NCBI GenBank assembly: GCA_963931865.1
Contig: OZ007506.1
Span: 6,227,476 to 6,291,475 of the forward strand
Source of the DNA: Axinella damicornis
Lineage: Eukaryota; Porifera; Demospongiae; Axinellida; Axinellidae
Direction: 5' to 3'
DNA length: 64,000 bases
The notes under the pieces are model-generated. The model ran no database searches. It worked only from the letters and a program-made list of their open reading frames with translations, and was not told the origin of the DNA. Positions 11,706 to 21,456 of the stretch are shown one piece after another. Every line of letters starts with the position of its first letter. The first letter of the stretch is position 1. The position numbers were made by a program, and so were the translations under genes.

Positions 11706-12867
11706 TTAAAGGCCCAGATTGCGTGAAACCTTTAATCTTTCGTCCAATGCATCCTGGACATAGCCATCTTTGGCATTTTCACTCCGCCACCTCCCATGTC
11801 TCTTAAACATACGGTCAGGAACCCCAGCATTAGCAGCAGCTGAAGCGCCACCAGAACGGAGACTATGGAGCCCAAACCTACGTTTGTCAAGACCCACAGC
11901 AGATAACATCTCCAAAACAACTTCTCTCATCCTGCTGTAACTGAGACCACCACTCTTCCTAAGCTTACCACCACCACGGGTGTTGGTAATGCCCCTAAAG
12001 AGTGGCAAATCTGGCAAATCCTGACCAGCAATTTGACCAAGGTTTAGGTAGCGCTCCATCATGGCTACAGGACAAAGCTTAGAAGCTGTGCGGGCAATCA
12101 CAACCCATGCACCGTCTCGGTATTGATCAGTTTTGCTTGATTCTATGAATAGCTCCATATGTTCCTCCAAAATCTGAACATCAGACTCCTTCAGATTACT
12201 CAATTCATCAAACCTGAGGACCCTGCATACCCCACCAAAAATACTGTAAGGGTACGCACATCCAAAAGAGATGCATCGTCCTTGCCAAACTTATCGACAA
12301 TCTTGGTGAGAATTTCTGGGGTGATAGGCTCCTTTTTGTTAGTCGGACACGCCAGCTGTCTCTTAGCACCCGCTAACACTTGCACTACCAGCGGATGAGT
12401 GGTGGTGTCTTCCACCATAGCTAACTGATTTACCCAGGACAGCGCACTAATGGCTTCCAACAGTGGTGAACTCGTTTTACAACGCTGTGCTAAGAAGCTC
12501 AGATACAGTGCGAGGTGCAATGGCTTAGGCGGGAGGGAGACAGAAAGAGCCCGTTTGGACGAAATCCACTTTCTCCACCTACAAAAGCCCCCGAGTACTT
12601 CTTAACGGTACTAGGGGCTTTCCCCTGCAATGCTAAGGACGGGAGTGCCCCAGCAAGTTCACACAATTCTGGGTCATCGATAGCAGCTACTTCCTTCCAG
12701 ATTCCTTGCTTAAACACATCTGAAACAAATGAAACATTGAGGAAACTTATAATCCCCCTCCAAAGGCAGCTGGATGCAGCTGGATATTGATTTGTCCACG
12801 GAGGACAATCAGAATGAACAACCATCACTGACCTCAGAGGACAGCTATATATGATATGAACAACCAT
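11706..12867 (-). pseudogene. Retrotransposon tyrosine recombinase, broken by two frameshifts
   Basis: Three overlapping minus-strand frames encode one protein: 12867-12499 (N-terminal, SAM-like part), 12520-12200 (middle) and 12203-11706 (catalytic part). The last carries the tyrosine-recombinase set: an Arg region (SKTDQYRDG), HSLRSGG (His and second Arg), HGRW and the nucleophile in KDGYVQD, ending in LGL and a stop. The reading passes from frame to frame without loss of similarity near 12580-12585 and again near 12219-12221. Each looks like a one-base deletion. The enzyme would integrate the cDNA circle; this copy should not make a full protein. Confidence 0.8.
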
Positions 12868-12966
12868 ATGGCCTCAGCACTGCCCACTGTGGGTGGCTGG
12901 ATATAATACCAGGAATATGATTCCAATAATTTCGTCCTCGGAGGACACTCAGAACGAACAACCATC

Positions 12967-13200
12967 AGGTCCATTCACTAGCCCTCAGAGGACTATCACT
13001 AACTTGCCCACAGAGGGCAATTAGAAAGAACAACCACCAGGTCAGAGCCCTCAGAGGGCAACTGGATGTGATACCATCAGGTTCATTCACTAGCCCTCAG
13101 AGGACTATCACTAACTTGCCCACAGAGGGCAATTAGAAAGAACAACCACCAGGTCAGAGCCCTCAGAGGGCAACTGGATGTGATACCACCAGTGACCTAC
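12967..13200. repeat. Two tandem copies of a 111-bp unit inside the retrotransposon
   Basis: These lie between the recombinase and RT genes. Each unit contains several ccctcagagg or cccacagaggg words, and partial units continue upstream to about 12790. The two full copies differ at about two positions. It may be a regulatory or spacer array of the element. Confidence 0.7.
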
Positions 13201-13312
13201 TAGCCCTCAGAGGACAAACTTGTACTGCTCTTCTGATAGCAAATACAGTGATCTCTTGCATGCCTCCATAATAGGTTATACAACATGCATACACTTGCAC
13301 AGCAATGACAAC

Positions 13313-15595
13313 TCAGTTGGGAATACAGAGGTCACACTTGCCAGTGAAGTCAAACAAACAATAACCAGTACTAAACTGTCTTTCTGGCACAGAGAAATCA
13401 AATAACACAGCCAACAGGCAGGATTCGTCAGTCATAGCATCTCCAATATTGTTGCCACTCAGGCCAGGCAAGATAATCCCTTCGTAGAATGGGAAGATAT
13501 GATAGGCTTGAACAAATGGTGCAAGATGACGGCCATCAGGGCACAGCAAAGGCCAAAATGGAGCTGACTTCCAAAGAGGGATTACTAGCGTCCCCCATGC
13601 TGAACATACACGTGCATGTTGAATGGCACGACATACGAGATGAAGGGGAGGCACAAGCCAGCAAGTCTCACCTTGCCAGCAAACTGTGAAAGTATCCACA
13701 GCTTCGGTTCCGGGACACCAAAAATGGCTGTGGAAGCGAATGAGCTGCGTGTTATGCTCAGAAGCAAAGCAGTCTATGGAGTGAGGACCCCATGCAGCAT
13801 CCAAAATGACAAATAGGACAGGGTCTAGCTTCCAGTCATCATGCTCCCTAATACGACTAGCATAATCTGCCAGCTCGTTTGCATCCCTGGGAATCCACTC
13901 CATTTCAAGCTTAATCCCAGCTGAAAAACACAGCTCAAAGATGCTCATAGCACCATCTTGTAGGTGAGGTTTTCTGCTACCTCTTTGGACAATCCGAACA
14001 ACATTCTGGTTGTCGGAGAACCATTTGACAGCATGACCTTTCAGTCTGTCAGCAAATGAACGCAGAGTCATGGCCACAGCCTTGAGCTCACGCCATGTAG
14101 AACTGAGTTCAAGCTCAGTGGGAGACCAGAGACCATGTGCAAATTCTGGACCAAATTCTACCACATACCCACCATAGCCACTGCTACTGGCATCAGAGTA
14201 AGCAACCCTAGTCGTACCAGGTGAAAACCAAATGGGTTGGCCATTGAATGCTTCAATGTTTGCTTGCCAAAACACAAGCTCCTCTTGAGCTTCCAAAGAA
14301 AGGAACACTCGATCTGACCAAGACATCCTCTCTTTAATGACGGCATAGAGGGATCTAGTACGAAGATGAGCTATAGGGCCAAGGGCCAGCCTCATCGAAA
14401 TGAGACGCCCCACTATGCTAGACAGAATGCGCACAGCAACCCTGCCGGCAGGGGAGATACACTGAATGGCTGAGTGGAGCCGGTCAATCTTATCCCCCGG
14501 AATACGAAAGCAACCAGAGACCAAATCAATGATATATCCCAGCCAATCTGCAATCTGGTGAGGCTCAAGATGACACTTGGGAACACTCAATACCAACCCT
14601 GCACTCTCCATATCGGAGAGCATGACATCCCTATGCTGACAACATTGGGAATGGGAAATGGAGGCACATATACCATCATCAATGTAAAGGATTACCCTTA
14701 ATCCCATAGATCTCCAACGCTTGACAAGAGGCCTAAGCAGCTTAGTGAATACGTAGCAGGCAGTGGCTAAACCAAAAGGAAGAACACGGAAAACGTAAAA
14801 TCTTCGCTGGACACCCTCACCCCATGAAAACCCCAAATACGTTTGGGAATCTACATGGATATCCACATGATGATACCCTGATTTGAGGTCAAAGGTGAAA
14901 ACATAGTCGCCTTTCTGAAACATTGACGGGACTAGGTTAAGGCCTTCATACTTGAATTTGCTCTGGCACAGATACTGATTTACGTAGCGAAGGTCCAGTA
15001 CCAGCCTACGTTTGCCCTTTGCATTAACGACCACCTGAAGCGGACTGCATACTGTGGGGCATACTGTCGTCTGAACAACACAACCAGACTGCCCAAGATC
15101 CGTGATAGCATCAGACACAAAGTCAGCATGCTGGAAAGCTGAATGATGATTTTTTGAAATCAATGGAGGAGGGAATACACTAAATGGCAGTCGATACCCC
15201 TGAAGAATGATACCCCTAACAAACTCTGAGGCCTCAAGCTCCTCTATCCAAAATTGGGAGTGCTGACAAAGCCTTCCTTGCACTGTAACCCCATGCTCCT
15301 TGGAATCACTAGCACAAACAGCAGATCGAGGCATAGTCTGAGGCTCAGAAAACTCAGACTCCCAAGGAGGTTCACAATCCACTAAATCTTGCATGCAGAG
15401 TTCAACATGTGAGGGAACCAATGAGTTGGGATCCGAATAGACGAATGGGATGGAATCTTCCTCCAGGAGGTTCTTTGCTTTCTCCACTGCTGGTGGTGTC
15501 TCCGATAACGCTACCGTCGCTTCCTCGACTTTCGAAGATACTCCCTCGTTGAAAATGAATTGTTTTTCGTGGGCCTTCTTCTTAAATGTCGGCAT
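13313..15595 (-). CDS. Retrotransposon reverse transcriptase-RNase H polyprotein (760 aa)
   Basis: Intact long frame. The N-terminal part has a DIRS/Ngaro gag-like motif (PTFKKKAHEKQFIFNEGV). The RT core follows: RRLVLDLRYVN, FTFDLKSGYHHVDI, LPFGLATACYVF and the catalytic YIDD box. RNase H follows (YSDASSSGYGG, a conserved Glu in ELKAV, FSDNQNVV, ADYASR), then about 190 residues with the conserved DIRS-type tail (HSIDCFAS, FWCPG). It copies the element's RNA into cDNA. The gag-like motif appears detached from its N-terminal part by a frame change near 15597. Confidence 0.9.
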   Translation of the reverse strand: MPTFKKKAHEKQFIFNEGVSSKVEEATVALSETPPAVEKAKNLLEEDSIPFVYSDPNSLVPSHVELCMQDLVDCEPPWESEFSEPQTMPRSAVCASDSKEHGVTVQGRLCQHSQFWIEELEASEFVRGIILQGYRLPFSVFPPPLISKNHHSAFQHADFVSDAITDLGQSGCVVQTTVCPTVCSPLQVVVNAKGKRRLVLDLRYVNQYLCQSKFKYEGLNLVPSMFQKGDYVFTFDLKSGYHHVDIHVDSQTYLGFSWGEGVQRRFYVFRVLPFGLATACYVFTKLLRPLVKRWRSMGLRVILYIDDGICASISHSQCCQHRDVMLSDMESAGLVLSVPKCHLEPHQIADWLGYIIDLVSGCFRIPGDKIDRLHSAIQCISPAGRVAVRILSSIVGRLISMRLALGPIAHLRTRSLYAVIKERMSWSDRVFLSLEAQEELVFWQANIEAFNGQPIWFSPGTTRVAYSDASSSGYGGYVVEFGPEFAHGLWSPTELELSSTWRELKAVAMTLRSFADRLKGHAVKWFSDNQNVVRIVQRGSRKPHLQDGAMSIFELCFSAGIKLEMEWIPRDANELADYASRIREHDDWKLDPVLFVILDAAWGPHSIDCFASEHNTQLIRFHSHFWCPGTEAVDTFTVCWQGETCWLVPPLHLVCRAIQHARVCSAWGTLVIPLWKSAPFWPLLCPDGRHLAPFVQAYHIFPFYEGIILPGLSGNNIGDAMTDESCLLAVLFDFSVPERQFSTGYCLFDFTGKCDLCIPN

Positions 15596-15795
15596 AAGTT
15601 CTCCAGCTTCAGCTTCTTTAACAGGCGCTCGTCGGCAACCTGCCTCTCCGAAGTCAGCTCCCGCTTAAGCGATGTCAGTTCGTCCCGCAGGCCATCCTTG
15701 ACTGCTCCCAGGAGTTGAGCCAATTGCTCCGCTGTGACGCCCGCGGCAGGTCGCCCACTGCGCTCACCAACCTCCGAACTGCCAGAAGCCATCAA
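15511..15795 (-). CDS. N-terminal gag-like frame of the retrotransposon (94 aa)
   Basis: It starts MMASGSSEVG, then a short predicted coiled coil (AEQLAQLLGAVKDGL, then LTSLKRELTSERQ). Its last third is a frame-shifted reading of the gag motif found in the RT frame. So gag and RT were either one frame broken by an indel near 15597 or are joined by programmed frameshifting; the sequence alone does not decide. Confidence 0.6.
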   Translation of the reverse strand: MMASGSSEVGERSGRPAAGVTAEQLAQLLGAVKDGLRDELTSLKRELTSERQVADERLLKKLKLENLCRHLRRRPTKNNSFSTREYLRKSRKRR

Positions 15796-15863
15796 ACCGC
15801 ACAGCTCGGTAGGGAAGAGGGGCTACGATACTGACTGAAGTCCGCACACAGGTAGAGGAAAAG

Positions 15864-16100
15864 AAAAAACTTGCCAAGCACAGGTTAAGTCGCCGAGAGT
15901 GACCAACTGTTTACCGCTAACCATTTAAATACTCATCTGCCTTGACCAATCACAGACAAGGACATGCAATGTAAACAACATTACTGCGCATGTGCAAGGC
16001 AACCCAGCAACATGCACAAAACAAGCATGTGATCATACAACCGATGAGAGAACATTTTCCGTCTAATTCACCATGCTCAAACGACATAAAATATATTTCT
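15864..16100 (-). repeat. Split direct repeat A, terminal copy
   Basis: This 237-bp repeat is nearly identical to 11354-11590. It contains the likely 5' leader of the element and ends at the tctca core shared with the GT92 splice donor. Confidence 0.8.
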
Positions 16101-16103
16101 CAC

Positions 16104-17268
16104 CTGATCTGATATGTGCAACATATGCTGCAGTTTTGGGCATGTTAACCAGTTTTGTCCCTTTCATAGTTACGTATGGATAGTGAGGTCCCATATCAAT
16201 GACTGTAGGTGGTTTATGAAGTGATTTCGGCACCTTATCTTCTAGAGACAAGTAAGATGCAAGGTTTGCGGTGACATTCCCGTCTTCGTCGGCTGTTCCA
16301 AGGCCACAATCAGGGTAGTACCTAACCCAAGAGAGTTGGCAAGTGCCAGCTCCTTGACACCAGTTTTTAACGTAGTAGTGGATTGTGGGTTCACCAGGGA
16401 CCTTGGGAACAAAGAAATCATCTGTGTCCACTATGAAAACGTAGTCATAAGTGCCTGTAAATCGATAGATGCAGTCATCATAAGCCAGCAGTTGGGAATG
16501 GTATCGAATTTGAGTATCACTTGTAAGCCATTGGGTCCAGACTTCTGCAGACACAAAGCCTTCATCAATTGCCTGCTTCAGGTATGGGTCCTTGAATCCA
16601 CCCACTTTCTCGAAGGAGTCCTCTGCGATTATGTAAACATGATCGATGCCAATTGTTCTTTGGTAGTGCAACCACTCGTTGAGGAAGTGTGGATGTGGGC
16701 CAAACAAAACAGCCAGACAGGAGGCAACTGTGAATGACTGTTCCCTGCGAGGTGGAGCATGTGGAGCAGGGATGAAAAATGGACGTTCAGATTCTGTACT
16801 CACTGCAACTGAATTGTTGGAAGTTTTATAGATGAGGAATGCTCTGCTGCCATTTTCTGCTGGCAAATCAAAACAATCTACAAAGGCAAAATCATGTGTT
16901 AACTTGGGATACACTTGATGTATATAGTTTGTAACTGCTGTTCTGTGAAGTTTGAACTTAGTAGTGGCATGCTCTCCAACTCTGCAACCAACAATGAGAT
17001 TCTGATTCACAACATCCTTTCTGACTTCTATCAAGAAGACAGATGCGTTCTTGTGACCAGCAGTCCTAGGTCTGGTATCCAAGTACACAGAGCGAATGTT
17101 GATGTAGAGGTGTTGTTGATGGTCAGAAGGAACCAGTAAGATGTGGGTGGGCAGTATCCTTATTATCAAGTTCGAAAGATAAAATGTTGATAAAATAACA
17201 AAAACAATGGTGGCGATGAACATCATCCTGAGGTGCTTGCGTCCAGTGGGATGGCTGGTTTCTGCCAT
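16104..17268 (-). CDS. GT92-family glycosyltransferase, 5' coding exon
   Basis: The frame runs from ATG (17268) through 388 codons plus one base to a strong donor (CAG then gtgaga) at 16103. It predicts a type II Golgi protein: short basic N-terminus, one membrane anchor (about residues 17-38), a stem with N-glycosylation sites, then the GT92 (DUF23) domain. Seen: the domain entry ASCLAVLFGPHPHFLNEWL, a HSQLLAYDDC segment, the metal-binding VDTDDFF (Asp281-Asp284) and a late AAYVAHIRS that matches the family's HxR region. It probably adds galactose or a related sugar to glycans. The exon seems almost complete for the domain; only a short C-terminus is missing, beyond the retrotransposon. The frame beyond 16104 is intron and retrotransposon sequence. 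Confidence 0.8.
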
Positions 17269-19378
17269 TATCCAGATGGCACATTGGTCACCAGAGTCCT
17301 ACATTGGTGTTGTGCATTGCATTAGATAGCTTGAGTGAGCCCCACACTATTGTGTTCAACGCTTGCTATGTACAACAATTTTCAGAGTTTTGTTACAGTG
17401 ACAAGCAATATGCAGAGAGCAGCTTAATTCCCCAGACTGACTGCAAATTGCTGAAATTGCTTGAATGTATAGCTACCATTGGATTTGGTTGTTACAGTGG
17501 CACATGGAAACAGCTGACTGGAGTGGCGCTGCATATTAGGCTTGGGACTTGAAAACCAGAGCTGAGACCTTCATCTTGCATGTGACACTCAGTGCATACA
17601 TTTGATAATCAGTTATTTAAGCCTCATCTTGAGTACACCAGTTTGGGACCCTGACCAACAAACACTTCATTGAAAGTGTCCAAAAGTTTGCTTGCTGAGT
17701 GTGCCTCAATTGCTGGGATCTAAATTACTCAACTAGCTAATTATGCTTGAGGACCTCTCAATATTCTCACCTTCGCTGCATGCAGAAAACAGTGCTGAAA
17801 TTGTGCACTTTGTACAACTATGAGCATGGGTTGTCTGTTGCTCCTACTATGTCTGTCCAATAGTTAGATTCATGTACTCCTTTTCCCCTAATATGAGGAA
17901 TATCTTACCTAGTTCTATAGTCCATTCTAATTCCATTGGCACATTCAAGTGCTCCCTATTATTGTACCATTGTGTTTTAAGCTATAGTATTGTTTCATTT
18001 TGTTGGATGTGCTACTCATGCATCCCTTGCTATTAAACACCTTCAGCCAATAGCTATAGAGGTTGCACTTATGAGCTGTAGCTAGCTATGTAGCTACGTA
18101 GTACTACACAACACCTATACATGCCATGTGTCCATGCCACCACTTATAAAGCTTCTCAGACTTGGTCACAGCATACACAGAGCCGGTTTTGTCGATCACC
18201 TTTGACCTTGACTTTGAAGTATATGTAGGGTAGTTGGGTGATTAGCTACTCATGCAAGCACATGGTTCCGAACAAAGGAATGAACATCCAGCAGAATGAC
18301 ACACAGTACTTAGCTACCACAAACTGATTTCATTTCTGTGCCATTAGCCCCATTCCCAGGCCCATCCTGGCTATGAGGCTATATACTGCACCATCAGTTC
18401 TCCTTTTTTCCTGCCCGCGCCTTGTTTGGTTTGCATATGATATATAGGAGTGTGTCCTTACTTTTAACTGCGGATACTTTTTTGGCATTGGGGCACCACT
18501 CCCTGTTTCTCCCAGCACCCATTGCAATTGCACCCGGGGCATTGCAATTGCCCCGAGCCTCTACTTCAATAGAGGCTGTGCAGCAGCCTTTATCCACGCT
18601 ATATAAGCATGGAAAAATGTTCAGACTTATTTTCAGCTGTATAGAACCAGCTCTCGTAGCATCTCGCTGCATTCAAGGCCATGCGCATCTTCGTGTAAGC
18701 TACTCCTAGACAATAATTATGGTTGTGGTCCGACGGGAAGTACAGTGTACTCCGCTAGGTGTACGGTTTTTTATCCATCATCGGCTAGCTGTAGCTATTT
18801 GCGTGACACTATATATAATATATAATGATTGTACAGTTACGAACGTACCGACGGTGATTATGGAAGCAGAGAGCTGTTCATGCAGCAGATGTAACTTGAA
18901 CTTCTGTGGGCGCAGACCATGCAATCAATATAGCCCGGCTCGTTCCCGAGGCTACTGAGCATTGACTATAATATTATACATATAGCGGAATGTCAAGAGA
19001 AATTATGACGTGCGTACCTCGGAGTTTCTTGCTCTCGTGTTTGCGGCTACGATGTGGATATTGGTCCGGCGGGAAGTACATAGCCTACTTACGCCCAGAT
19101 GACGTGAAACTCCCCAGTGTAAGTTGAGGTAGTACATTATATGTGGCAGGATTTATTTACGTCGATTGAAGTGGAATATGTGAGTGGGAGGAGCTGGTGA
19201 AACTACAGTTGGAGGGCGGGGCTAGACACGTGCACGGAGGCGGGGCTAGATCGGGCAATTAACTGTGCGCAGCCTCGAGCTCGGCCCTCTCACGTGTCTA
19301 TTAGCTATATAGCCTAGCCCCGAATGGATAGGGGCGGGGCTGGACACGTGTGTGTGCAAGTTCGGTACAATTATAAGT
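17269..19378. other. Intergenic region upstream of the GT92 gene
   Basis: No supported gene. A hairpin built on attgcaattgc / gcaattgcaat with ggggc and gcctct arms lies near 18525-18595. A copy of the dispersed motif gatattggtccggc lies at 19051-19080, with a partial one near 18723. TATA-like words occur at about 18600 (ctatataagc) without a linked reading frame. Confidence 0.4.
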
Positions 19379-19500
19379 GTGATCGTGTGGCCAAGTGGTT
19401 AACTTAAGCACTCAACTGGTGTGAGAGGCCGCAGGTTTGAGTCCCACCAGTCGGGTTTGTCTCCAAGTCCATTGCCTACCCTTTTGGAAAACACACCCAC
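19379..19500 (+). repeat. tRNA-derived SINE head or tRNA pseudogene
   Basis: An A-box-like tggccaagtgg (about 19388) and a B-box-like ggtttgagtcc (about 19433) are spaced as in a tRNA-type RNA polymerase III promoter. The anticodon and acceptor arms do not pair well, so this is not a working tRNA. A tRNA-derived SINE is more likely; I cannot fix its 3' end. Confidence 0.4.
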
Positions 19501-19638
19501 CCCGTTATCAACTTCACCCACCGCAACCTTTAATGCAACTGCATAGCCATCCTCTCACATCCAGTCACCATACAACTGAATTTCTGCCACCATGCACATG
19601 CAGTATCTACCCTGGTGAAATCAGGCAATTGGTTACCC

Positions 19639-19698
19639 CAAGAGCGCATGATGACTTCATTGTGGATTAATCAACAATGATGTCATCATGCGCTCTTG
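19639..19698. mobile_element. 60-bp palindromic element, CAAGAGCGCAT ends
   Basis: The arms pair over about 25 bases with one or two mismatches and a short central loop. The ends match those of the 56-bp palindrome at 20953. Similar bases (ttacccc) flank both sides, suggesting a target duplication of about 8 bp. Confidence 0.6.
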
Positions 19699-20147
19699 TT
19701 TACCCCTACTGGTGGTCATGTATTGTTCTTCTGACAATGTTAATGTGTATGCATGCACCTGCAACCCTGTTCTCAACAAGAAGTTGCTGTCAGAGTAGTC
19801 ATACTACACATCTACATGTCGAGACTGGTCGTTACCAAGCTCCAAAGACCCCATACCACCTCCGGACTTGTGTCCACTGAATTCTGTTGAAACTGAATTC
19901 CATTTCAGTGTAATGGAGCATGCCCTGCTCTAGAAGATCTGAGATATCGCTTTATTGACTGTGTATCTTATTTGGATGATTCATTTACCCCCTTCCCCCT
20001 TATCGACAAATTTCTTTGTGCAACTAAACATAGTGGTATATAACAATGTATAAAGCTAGATGTAAACTCTTAAATATTTGTACTAGTCTAGTGACTCATA
20101 GGCCTCCGTGCAACAATGGAAATGCTGGACAGTTGGTTTGGGTCTGC

Positions 20148-20745
20148 TACCAAAAATAGGCGGTGGAGTGGTGATGATGACCAGCAGTGGAGGGTGATGA
20201 ACAGTGGTGGAGGGGTGATGCATGAGCAGCAGTGGAAGGGTGATGAAGAGTGGTGGAGGGGTGATGAGCAGCAGTGGAAGGGTGATGAAGAGTGGTGGAG
20301 GGGTGATGAGCAGCAGTGGAAGGGTGATGAAGAGTGGTGGAGGGGTGATGAGCAGCAGTGGAAGGGTGATGAAGAGTGGTGGAGGGGTGATGAGCAGCAG
20401 TGGAAGGGTGATGAAGAGTGGTGGAGGGGTGATGAGCAGCAGTGGAGGGTGATGAACAGTGGTGGAGGGGTGATGAGCAGCAGTGGAAGGGTGATGAACA
20501 GTGGTGGACGGGTGATGAGCAGCAGCGGAAGGGCAGTGGTGGAGGGGTGATGATAAGTGATGGCCAGTGGTGGAAGGGTGATCAGAGGTGGTGGAGGGGT
20601 GATGATAAGTGATGGCCAGTGGTGGAAGGGTGATCAGAGGTGGTGGAGGGGTGATGAGCAGCGGTCGAGGGGTGCATGATGAGAAGCGGTGGAGGAGTGA
20701 TGACCAGCAGAGCAGTGGTGGAGGGGTGATGAGAAGCGGTGGATG
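20148..20745. repeat. Minisatellite, 42-bp unit (two related 21-bp halves)
   Basis: The core is at least five near-perfect copies of a 42-bp GGTGAT-rich unit, with degenerate copies on both sides. Because 42 is a multiple of three, long frames open on both strands (for example 20116-20550 plus and 20083-20784 minus). They are repeat translations and not genes. Confidence 0.9.
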
Positions 20746-20952
20746 CAACTGTTTGCTGCAGGATTTGCTACGGATGTCAAGCATAATTCAAACATCATCA
20801 TGCAGAACGCCTACACTAGTGTGAGCAGCGACCAACTATTGTGATGAATGGGTGTGACTGCAATGCTTCAACACATGAAGCAATAAATCGTCATGTGACA
20901 ACATTCGGAAATTTGATTGATACTGCCAACTTTCTGTGTCATGAGTGGCAAT

Positions 20953-21008
20953 CAAGAGCGCATAAGTAGATCGCCCGCCCGGGCGGGCGATCTACTTATG
21001 CGCTCTTG
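20953..21008. mobile_element. 56-bp perfect palindrome with 8-bp flanking direct repeats
   Basis: Two 28-base arms are exact complements with no loop. gtggcaat lies directly on both sides (20945-20952 and 21009-21016), as expected for an 8-bp target duplication. Same CAAGAGCGCAT ends as 19639-19698. Confidence 0.8.
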
Positions 21009-21456
21009 GTGGCAATAGAATGGTCAGCTCAATGGTGATCTCAGAAACGCAAGCAGTTTGAACCTACAGCTACTTTAACCATCACTGTTAAAAGTTTAGT
21101 TGTTACACTGGAAACGGTGCCCTGAACGACTGTTGATATAGCTATGTAAGTGACGCAGTGCAGAACCTCTATAGTTGTCATATTAGGGTTACATTTTAAA
21201 CCGGCAAGTTTGGGTGTAGGAGAGGTTCGTGTAATTAGTGTGTTCGGAATCTGAAGGTGTAGCTAGTTAGCTACATGGTATATTTGTGGGTGTGTGACAC
21301 CTGAAAACTGTCATTGTACATAAACTACATGACATGGACAGCCTTAAGTCCAACAATGGCTCCAAAAATTTCAGCTGTGACCAAATCCAGCATAGACTTA
21401 CAGCTGCCAGCTCAGTAGCTGGTGCACAGACCGGGCTCCTCCTAGACACAGACGAA

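Larger units (their letters stand above)
10834..16100 (-). mobile_element. Ngaro-like tyrosine-recombinase (DIRS-order) retrotransposon, about 5.27 kb
   Basis: Read on the minus strand the order is A (16100-15864), gag-like frame, RT-RNase H, tyrosine recombinase, B (11672-11587), A again (11590-11354), a 434-bp spacer, B again (10919-10834). This split direct repeat layout (A-ORFs-B-A-B) is that of Ngaro/PAT elements, not of LTR retroelements. The two B copies look identical over 86 bp and the two 237-bp A copies differ at about two positions, so insertion looks recent. No methyltransferase domain was seen, which favours Ngaro over DIRS1. No target duplication is visible, as expected for recombinase-mediated insertion. 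It carries frameshifts and is probably non-autonomous as assembled. Confidence 0.85.

Noticed and set aside
10834..16100. LTR retrotransposon interpretation of the direct repeats
   Set aside because: The encoded integrase is a tyrosine recombinase, repeats are split as A-ORFs-B-A-B, and no target duplication is present.
19379..19460. Functional tRNA gene
   Set aside because: A- and B-box-like strings are present but the arms do not pair; better explained as a SINE head or pseudogene.
20148..20745. CRISPR array
   Set aside because: Repeats are head-to-tail without unique spacers, and the genome is eukaryotic; no CRISPR array was seen anywhere in the window.
20083..20784. Long repeat-rich reading frames on both strands
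   Set aside because: They are translations of the 42-bp minisatellite; the unit is a multiple of three, so all frames stay open. No start context, splice sites or known product.
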